Shown: positions 58,799 through 64,000 of the stretch, one piece after another
How positions within the stretch are numbered: position 1 is the first letter of the stretch
Layout of the letters: the number at the start of each line of letters is the position of its first letter
Assembly (NCBI RefSeq): GCF_011290485.1
Contig: NZ_CP048029.1
Location: forward strand, 620,001-684,000
Direction: 5' to 3'
Length of the DNA stretch: 64,000 bases
Origin: Caldichromatium japonicum
Lineage (GTDB): Bacteria > Pseudomonadota > Gammaproteobacteria > Chromatiales > Chromatiaceae
Notes under the pieces: generated by a model
What the model saw: only the letters and a program-made list of their open reading frames with translations
Told to the model about the DNA's origin: nothing
Databases searched by the model: none
Made by a program: the position numbers and the translations under genes

Positions 58799-60069
58799 GC
58801 GTGGGTCTGGGTACGCGGCGGATTGAGCTGGAACAACTCATTGGCGGCCTCGAGGAGCGCGGCCTCGCCGTCGCGCGCCGCCTGCCGCAGCCGCGAGCTC
58901 GGGGCATGGAGCAGCTTGTTGGTCAGGGTATGTGCCAGGAAATTGAGCACCTCGGCGGGGGGTTTGCCTGCATCCAACTGACGTCGCGCCCGCGCCAACA
59001 CCTCATCGCGCAACTCCTCGGCGCGCTGACGGTAGTCCTGAATGAGACCTGCGGCATCGAGCGAGCGCAGCCAGGCCATGAACTCGCCGGTGTGAAAATC
59101 GATGATCTCCTCGGCCTGCACAGCAGCGGCCTGGCGCGAGCGCAGGCTCTCATCGATCACCCCTTGCAGATCATCGACGGTGTAGAGATAGACATCCGGC
59201 AGCTCGCCAACCTCGGGCTCGATGTCACGGGGGACTGCGATATCGACCATGAAGATCGGGCGGTGCTTGCGTTTTTTGAGCGCCCGCTCAACCGTACCCT
59301 TGCCGAGGACGGGGAGGGGACTGGCGGTCGAGGCGATGACGATGTCGGCCTCTGGCAGATGGTTACCGATCTCGGTCAGCGCAATGGCATAGCCATTGAA
59401 CTGCACAGCCAGATCATGGGCGCGTTCGATGGTGCGGTTGGCGACGATGATGCGCCCGATACCGTTGTGATGCAGATGACGCGCCGCCAGTTCGATGGTC
59501 TCGCCGGCACCGATCAACAAGGCAGTTTGCTCGGATAGATCCGAGAAGATCTGGCGCGCAAGGCTGACAGCGGCGAAGGCAACTGAGACCGGACTGGAAC
59601 CGATAGCGGTCTCGGTGCGCACGATCTTAGCCACGGAAAAGGTATGCTGAAAGAGCCGGCCCAGGAGCTTGCCCGTGACCCCACAATCGCAGGCGGTCTG
59701 ATAGGCGGTCTTGACCTGCCCGAGGATCTGCGGCTCGCCGAGGACCAATGAGTCCAGGCCGCTGGCCACCCGCAGGAGATGGGTGACGGCGGCGCGGTCG
59801 GCATGGGCATACAAGAACGGTTCAATCCGCTCGTGTTCGATGCCGTGAAAACCGCTCAGCCAGCGCCGCACCCGTTCCTCAGCACCGTCCTCAATCGTAC
59901 AATAGAGCTCGGTGCGATTGCAGGTTGACAGGATCACACCCTCGCGCACCTCCTCGCAGTTGAGCAGGTCGCGCAGGGCGCCGGCAATGATGTCCGGCCC
60001 GAAGGCCAGCCGCTCGCGGACATCGACTGGCGCCGTTTTGTGGTTGAGTCCAAGGACTAACAGCTTCAT
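58795..60069 (-). CDS. hemA: Glutamyl-tRNA reductase
   Basis: 424 residues. N-terminal catalytic domain with [17 protein letters not shown] and the nucleophile Cys in [12 protein letters not shown], then the NADPH domain ([31 protein letters not shown]) and the helical dimer domain. It makes glutamate-1-semialdehyde, the first tetrapyrrole precursor for heme, bacteriochlorophyll and cobalamin. ATG 60069 gives [12 protein letters not shown] -10-like TAGAAT lies on the minus strand at 60111-60116. Confidence 0.96.
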   Translation of the reverse strand: MKLLVLGLNHKTAPVDVRERLAFGPDIIAGALRDLLNCEEVREGVILSTCNRTELYCTIEDGAEERVRRWLSGFHGIEHERIEPFLYAHADRAAVTHLLRVASGLDSLVLGEPQILGQVKTAYQTACDCGVTGKLLGRLFQHTFSVAKIVRTETAIGSSPVSVAFAAVSLARQIFSDLSEQTALLIGAGETIELAARHLHHNGIGRIIVANRTIERAHDLAVQFNGYAIALTEIGNHLPEADIVIASTASPLPVLGKGTVERALKKRKHRPIFMVDIAVPRDIEPEVGELPDVYLYTVDDLQGVIDESLRSRQAAAVQAEEIIDFHTGEFMAWLRSLDAAGLIQDYRQRAEELRDEVLARARRQLDAGKPPAEVLNFLAHTLTNKLLHAPSSRLRQAARDGEAALLEAANELFQLNPPRTQTHA

Positions 60070-60852
60070 AGGGGCTCTGATCTTCAGTCGAGGATGGGCA
60101 ACGACCGATGATTCTATCAATTTTCGTGTGGACCAGGGATGGCAAGCTGCGCCTAAAATACTGTGATCTGGAGCAAGGGTATGGCCCCTAGCGACTGGCT
60201 ATGGCCTTTTAAGTGGTGGTGTGCCTGTGTCATTTGCTGGCCAGCATATAAAGGGCCTAGCTGACCTCTGAGGTATAACGGGCTAGCTGGCGCGTTTCAG
60301 GCTCGTTATTCCGCCTCTAACAATCAGGATCTGATGCAACCTGCATCTCCAGTCTGTGCTGGATTGTCACGATCCCAGGATGTATCCCCTGTTGCTACCC
60401 GGCTGGCGCTGCCCTGTAGTAGGCAATCTATCCCTAGATGCCGTATCTTGAACAATTGCTATCGCAACAACCCCATCCCCCAAGGCTATTGCGCCAGTGT
60501 CTTTTCCAGCCATCTAGCTGTTTTAGGGCCAGACGGCCTCGCTGAGGATGTCTCTAACCAGGGGAAGCCGACCTGACGGTCAAGCCAAGCAGAGAGCTGG
60601 CGTGGATATTTGAGTTCAGGGTGGGATCGAGAGCGATGGGTCCACGGGTGAGGCCGTGGTACAGCTCAAGGCCAGAGACGATGCCGCCAGGCATCGGGCG
60701 CCTAGAGGGTGCAAGTGATTGAGGAGGTACGCTCTCATGCACGCCCTGCAGAAACAGCCACAGCGAATTCGCTCGTATTTCAAGGCAAGACCGCTTCAAT
60801 ATGCCGCGTAAGCTGTTCGATATTTCAGTGCCGGGTTAATAGGATGACGCCC
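60070..60852. other. 783-bp gene-poor region between hemA and the TPR gene
   Basis: No supported gene. It contains the hemA promoter region, short repeated words around CTAGCTG (60255-60290), and copy B of the 50-bp dispersed repeat at 60496-60545. A short open frame at 60334-60576 has no recognisable protein except the repeat. The rest shows nothing clear. Confidence 0.6.
60496..60545. repeat. Dispersed 50-bp repeat, copy B
   Basis: Matches 20818-20867 at 45 of 50 bases. The stem of copy A is kept partly through G-U wobble pairs (AGCTGTT against GACGGCC). The flanking sequence is unrelated to that of copy A. Confidence 0.75.
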
Positions 60853-62619
60853 ATGTCGAGCCATTTCATCTCTGTCGTCTGCGCAGCGGTCTTGGCCTGT
60901 CCGCTCGGGGTCAGCGCCGCCGTCACCGATCCGCCAGCGGCCATGCCATCAGCTTGGGTAGGGCAACGCCAGGAGGCGGTCAGCGCGCCGGTTAAAGGGC
61001 TGACACCGGATCAGATCTATCATATCTTGGCTGCGGAGGTGGCAGCGCGTCGTGGTCAGATGGGTCAGGCAGCGCAGCATTATCTCCAGGCCGCTGAACT
61101 GACCAGATCGCCGGCGCTTGCTGAGCTGGCGGTGCGGGCCGGTATCAATGCCGATGAGGATGCCACGGCGGGGCGCGCCATGTTGCTGTGGTTGCAGCTC
61201 GCGCCCAATGCGCCTGAGGCCCAACAATTGGCGGCCTTATTGCGGGTTCGCGCCCGCGATCGCGAAGGCGCGCTGATTCATCTCCAGCGTCTCGTTGAAC
61301 TCGCTGGTGGCAGCGGCGAGATCCCCTTTGCCAAGGTGGTCGCCGTTCTCAGCTGGGTGCCAGATGCGGACGAACGGTTGGCGCTCATGTCATCCCTAGC
61401 CGAGCGTTTTCCCCATGATCCAGATGCCCAGCAAACCCTGGCGATGCTGGCTGCCAGTCTATCGCGCTATGAAGTCGCTGAGGCAGCCGCTTGGCGCGCC
61501 TTGGCGCTTCGTCCCGATTGGAATGTCCCACGTTTGTTTCTGGTGCGTCTGCGTCTGAATCAGGGCGAGCGCGCCCAGGCGCGTGCCTTGCTTGATGAGT
61601 TCATCGCCGCTACGCCCAACGATCAGTCGCTGAAGCTGCTCTATGGCCAGTTGCTGGTCGATGAGCGCGATTTTGCCCAGGCACGCGCGGTCTTTGAGGA
61701 GATCCTGCGCGCGCAACCCCATGCGCCCGATGTCCTTTTTGCCCTCGGTATCCTATCGCTCCAGTTAGAGGATCTTGCTGCGGCCAATCGTTATTTCACT
61801 GACCTGCATGCCACCGGTCAGCGTCAAGACGAAGCTGCCTTTTATCTGGGGCAGACCGCCGAGCGTGCCCAGGACCTCAGCGGCGCCCTCGGCTGGTATG
61901 CCAGGGTCAATGGGGCGTATGCCGATGATGCCCGCATCCGCATGGCCTTTCTGCGCGCCAAACGGGGCGAGATCGCGCAGGCGCGCGAGATCCTGCAACA
62001 ACTGCGCGATCAGTCGCCGGACGATGCCGTCTCCTTGTTCCTGGCTGAGGCCGAAATCCTCGATGAGATGGGACATGCGGACGAGGCGCGTGCGGTGTAT
62101 GAAGAGGCGCTTGCCGCCTTTCCTGACAATGAGCGCCTGCTCTATGCGCGCGGCCTGCTGGCGATGAAACGTGGCCAGCTTGAGCTTGGCGAGGCCGATC
62201 TACGCCGGATCATCGCTGCCAATCCCGATCATGCCGATGCCCTGAATGCCCTGGGCTACACCCTTGCGGATCACAATCAGCGTCTGGATGAGGCCCTGAC
62301 CCTCATCGAACGGGCGCACGCGCTCAAGCCGGATGAGCCGGCGATCCTGGATAGTCTAGGCTGGGTCCATTATCGGCTCGGCAACCTTGACCGCGCCTTG
62401 CAGTATCTGGAACGCGCCAATACCCAGATCGAGGATGGCGAGATCGCAGCCCATCTCGGCGAGGTACTCTGGGCCCTGGGGCGGCGCGCCGACGCCTGGG
62501 CGGTATGGGACAAGGCCAGCGCCAAATATCCAGATCATGCCTATCTTAAGTCAACTATCAATCGTCATCGCCTATCACAGACCGACGTCCAGCCCTTGCC
62601 TACCGAGGTTCAGCAATGA
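60853..62619 (+). CDS. Tetratricopeptide-repeat protein, exported
   Basis: 588 residues with a signal peptide (FISVVCAAVLACPLGVSA) and then about a dozen TPR helical pairs over the whole length, clearest at ALNALGYTLADHNQRLDEAL and ILDSLGWVHYRLGNLDRALQYLERA. Proteins of this type precede lolB-ispE in many gammaproteobacteria and may act in outer-membrane biogenesis. The ATG at 60853 is preferred because AGGA lies 8 bases upstream; ATG 60844 is an alternative. The stop overlaps ispE by 4 bp. Confidence 0.88.
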   Translation: MSSHFISVVCAAVLACPLGVSAAVTDPPAAMPSAWVGQRQEAVSAPVKGLTPDQIYHILAAEVAARRGQMGQAAQHYLQAAELTRSPALAELAVRAGINADEDATAGRAMLLWLQLAPNAPEAQQLAALLRVRARDREGALIHLQRLVELAGGSGEIPFAKVVAVLSWVPDADERLALMSSLAERFPHDPDAQQTLAMLAASLSRYEVAEAAAWRALALRPDWNVPRLFLVRLRLNQGERAQARALLDEFIAATPNDQSLKLLYGQLLVDERDFAQARAVFEEILRAQPHAPDVLFALGILSLQLEDLAAANRYFTDLHATGQRQDEAAFYLGQTAERAQDLSGALGWYARVNGAYADDARIRMAFLRAKRGEIAQAREILQQLRDQSPDDAVSLFLAEAEILDEMGHADEARAVYEEALAAFPDNERLLYARGLLAMKRGQLELGEADLRRIIAANPDHADALNALGYTLADHNQRLDEALTLIERAHALKPDEPAILDSLGWVHYRLGNLDRALQYLERANTQIEDGEIAAHLGEVLWALGRRADAWAVWDKASAKYPDHAYLKSTINRHRLSQTDVQPLPTEVQQ

Positions 62620-63518
62620 CCGATACACATCATCCACTCCTGAAGGAGCGCGATCCCGCAGATGCTTGGCCCGCACCCGCTAAGCTCAATCTGATGTTGC
62701 GCATCCTGGGGCGGCGGCCGGATGGCTATCACAATCTCCAGACGGTGTTTCAGTTTATCGATCGCTGCGACTGGCTTTGGTTTTCTGTCCGCCCCGATGG
62801 GCAAATACACCGGCTCAATCTTGTCCCTGGGGTCGCCGAGTCTGAGGATCTGACGGTGCGTGCCGCGCATGCCTTGAAACAGGCAACTGGCTGCCCTTTG
62901 GGGGTGGACATCTATTGCGACAAACAGCTGCCGCTGGGCGGCGGTCTCGGCGGCGGGAGCTCGGATGCGGCCACTACCTTGGTTGCCCTCAATCAGCTCT
63001 GGGGCACCGGAGTGGATGAAGACGGCCTGGCCCGCATCGGATTGACGCTGGGGGCCGATGTGCCGATCTTTGTCCGTGGACGGGCGGCCTGGGGCGAGGG
63101 CGTTGGTGAGATCCTCGAGCCTGTCGATCTACCTCAGCCCTGGTATCTCGTGTTGGTTCCCGCTTGCTCGGTAGCGACAGGGGCGGTTTTCCAACATCCT
63201 GAATTGACACGCGACTCGAAACCCATCACAATACTTGAATTTCTAAGTGGGGATGCACGGAATGACTGCCTACCGGTTGTTCGGCGCTGTTATCCCGAGG
63301 TGGCGGCGGCGCTCGACTGGCTCTCTGCTTGGGGAGAAGGGCGGTTAACGGGCACAGGTGCCTGCGTGTTTGCGGTCTTTGCCGACCTCGAGCACGCTAT
63401 AGATGCCTTGAGACAGGCGCCTCCCGCTGTGAGCGGCTTCGTGGCAAGGGGTCTCAATCGCTCGCCCTTGCTCGACCGCAGCATAAATGTCCGATCGGGG
63501 ACAATTGCTGTCCCCTAA
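62616..63518 (+). CDS. ispE: 4-diphosphocytidyl-2-C-methyl-D-erythritol kinase
   Basis: 300 residues of the GHMP kinase family. Substrate motif WPAPAKLNLMLRILGRRPDGYH, ATP loop QLPLGGGLGGGSSDAA and C-terminal TGTGACVFAVF. It acts in the MEP isoprenoid pathway, which supplies quinone and carotenoid chains. The ATG overlaps the TPR stop; lolB, often found here, is absent. Confidence 0.95.
   Translation: MTDTHHPLLKERDPADAWPAPAKLNLMLRILGRRPDGYHNLQTVFQFIDRCDWLWFSVRPDGQIHRLNLVPGVAESEDLTVRAAHALKQATGCPLGVDIYCDKQLPLGGGLGGGSSDAATTLVALNQLWGTGVDEDGLARIGLTLGADVPIFVRGRAAWGEGVGEILEPVDLPQPWYLVLVPACSVATGAVFQHPELTRDSKPITILEFLSGDARNDCLPVVRRCYPEVAAALDWLSAWGEGRLTGTGACVFAVFADLEHAIDALRQAPPAVSGFVARGLNRSPLLDRSINVRSGTIAVP
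63497..63515 (+). other. 7-bp hairpin at the end of ispE
   Basis: GGGGACA-ATTGC-TGTCCCC lies directly before and against the ispE stop. No T-run follows, so it is more likely a processing or attenuation hairpin ahead of tRNA-Gln than a true terminator. Confidence 0.35.
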
Positions 63519-63533
63519 ATCAATTTGATCCCT

Positions 63534-63609
63534 TGGGGTGTCGCCAAGCGGTAAGGCACCGGGTTTTGATCCCGGCATTCCCAGGTTCGAATCCTGGCAC
63601 CCCAGCCAT
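63534..63609 (+). tRNA. tRNA-Gln (anticodon TTG)
   Basis: 76 nt with encoded CCA. Acceptor TGGGGTG pairs with CACCCCA; the anticodon loop has TTTTGAT between CCGGG and CCCGG; T-arm CCAGGTTCGAATCCTGG. It lies between ispE and prs, as in many gammaproteobacteria. Confidence 0.96.
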
Positions 63610-63652
63610 CATCCCAACCGATCCCGCATTCGCGCAGACAGGAATCCGCCCG

Positions 63653-64000
63653 TGCCTGCAAGCCAACTCATGGTCTTCTCCGGAAATGCCAATCCGGCAT
63701 TGTCGGCTGAGATCGCTGGCCATCTGAATCTATCGCTCGGCAAGGCCGTTGTTGGTCAATTCAGCGATGGCGAGGTGATGACCGAGATCCAGGAAAATGT
63801 CCGCGGTCGCGATGTGTTCGTGGTCCAGCCGACCTGCGCGCCGACCAACGACAACCTGATGGAACTCCTAGTGATGATCGATGCCCTGCGCTGGGCCTCG
63901 GCCAAGCGCATCACCGCTGTGGTGCCCTATTTCGGCTATGCCCGCCAGGACCGCCGTCCCCGTTCGGCGCGGGTGCCGATTACAGCGCGTCTAGTGGCCA
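63653..64000 (+). CDS. prs: Ribose-phosphate pyrophosphokinase, 5' part
   Basis: The first 116 codons are present; the gene runs off the window. [15 protein letters not shown] at the start, [21 protein letters not shown] and [20 protein letters not shown] follow, and the ATP-site sequence [20 protein letters not shown] is intact. It makes PRPP for nucleotide, His and Trp synthesis. GTG 63653 (after AGGA) gives the usual N terminus; ATG 63671 is an alternative. Confidence 0.95.

Noticed and set aside
60334..60576. 80-codon plus-strand frame between hemA and the TPR gene
   Set aside because: It has no ribosome site or recognisable domain; the only familiar part is the dispersed repeat.
1..64000. 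CRISPR array
   Set aside because: No series of regularly spaced direct repeats was seen; the repeats found are single tandem duplications or isolated pairs.

Overview
The window looks like chromosome from a gammaproteobacterium of the purple sulfur bacterial type (order Chromatiales, most likely Chromatiaceae). This is inferred from gene content and order: a 14-gene nuo cluster preceded by smpB/tpiA/secG/tRNA-Leu, the hemA-prfA-prmC and ispE/tRNA-Gln/prs block, dapA-bamC, a two-ATP-cone NrdA, a diheme cytochrome c and sulfur-type molybdoenzyme genes. No 16S gene or photosynthesis gene is present, so the genus cannot be named.

Accessory half (1 to about 20.95 kb). It starts with the damaged end of a chemoreceptor gene. 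An FNR-like site and two identical 18-bp palindromes then precede a three-subunit molybdoenzyme operon (Fe-S subunit, NrfD-type membrane subunit, catalytic subunit) that is broken by a frameshift, an amber codon and a 3' truncation. On the minus strand lies an operon for a response regulator, a periplasmic binding-protein-like sensor, a hybrid histidine kinase and a TonB-dependent receptor; the kinase and receptor are broken. A membrane-anchored phytochelatin-synthase-like gene and a remnant of an integrative conjugative element (AcaB-like, DUF2857-like, M23 peptidase, TraG N-terminal) follow, then an intact IS5-family element, an intact PAS chemoreceptor, scraps of an ATPase/TOPRIM-like pair and a GNAT gene, and a P4-type integrase with an ochre codon. 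The island ends at a tRNA-Thr 3' fragment (an att remnant) at 20601-20649.

Core half (about 20.98 to 64 kb). Order: SAM methyltransferase, nrdA (with NrdR boxes), diheme cytochrome c, S24-like protein, ATM1-type ABC exporter, smpB, tpiA, secG, tRNA-Leu and its terminator, nuoA-N, a DUF3782-like fragment, dapA-bamC-gpx-sugar dehydrogenase, tRNA-Lys, a CcsA-like gene, ffh-mepA-dctQ-dctM, a CPBP protease, a small HMA-like protein, plsC, prmC-prfA-hemA (minus strand), a TPR protein, ispE, tRNA-Gln and the start of prs. These genes are almost all intact and tightly packed. The exceptions are nuoD (three single-base insertions near the 3' end) and nuoG (one frameshift), which warn that part of the interruptions in the window may be sequence error.

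The most unusual features are: the twin CGTTAC-N6-GTAACG operators with an FNR-like box; a molybdoenzyme with Asp where the third Fe-S cysteine is expected; the bias of in-frame stops in the island toward TAG; a 51-bp composite palindrome between the divergent sensory operon and the phytochelatin-synthase-like gene; and a 50-bp repeat shared by two loci about 40 kb apart.
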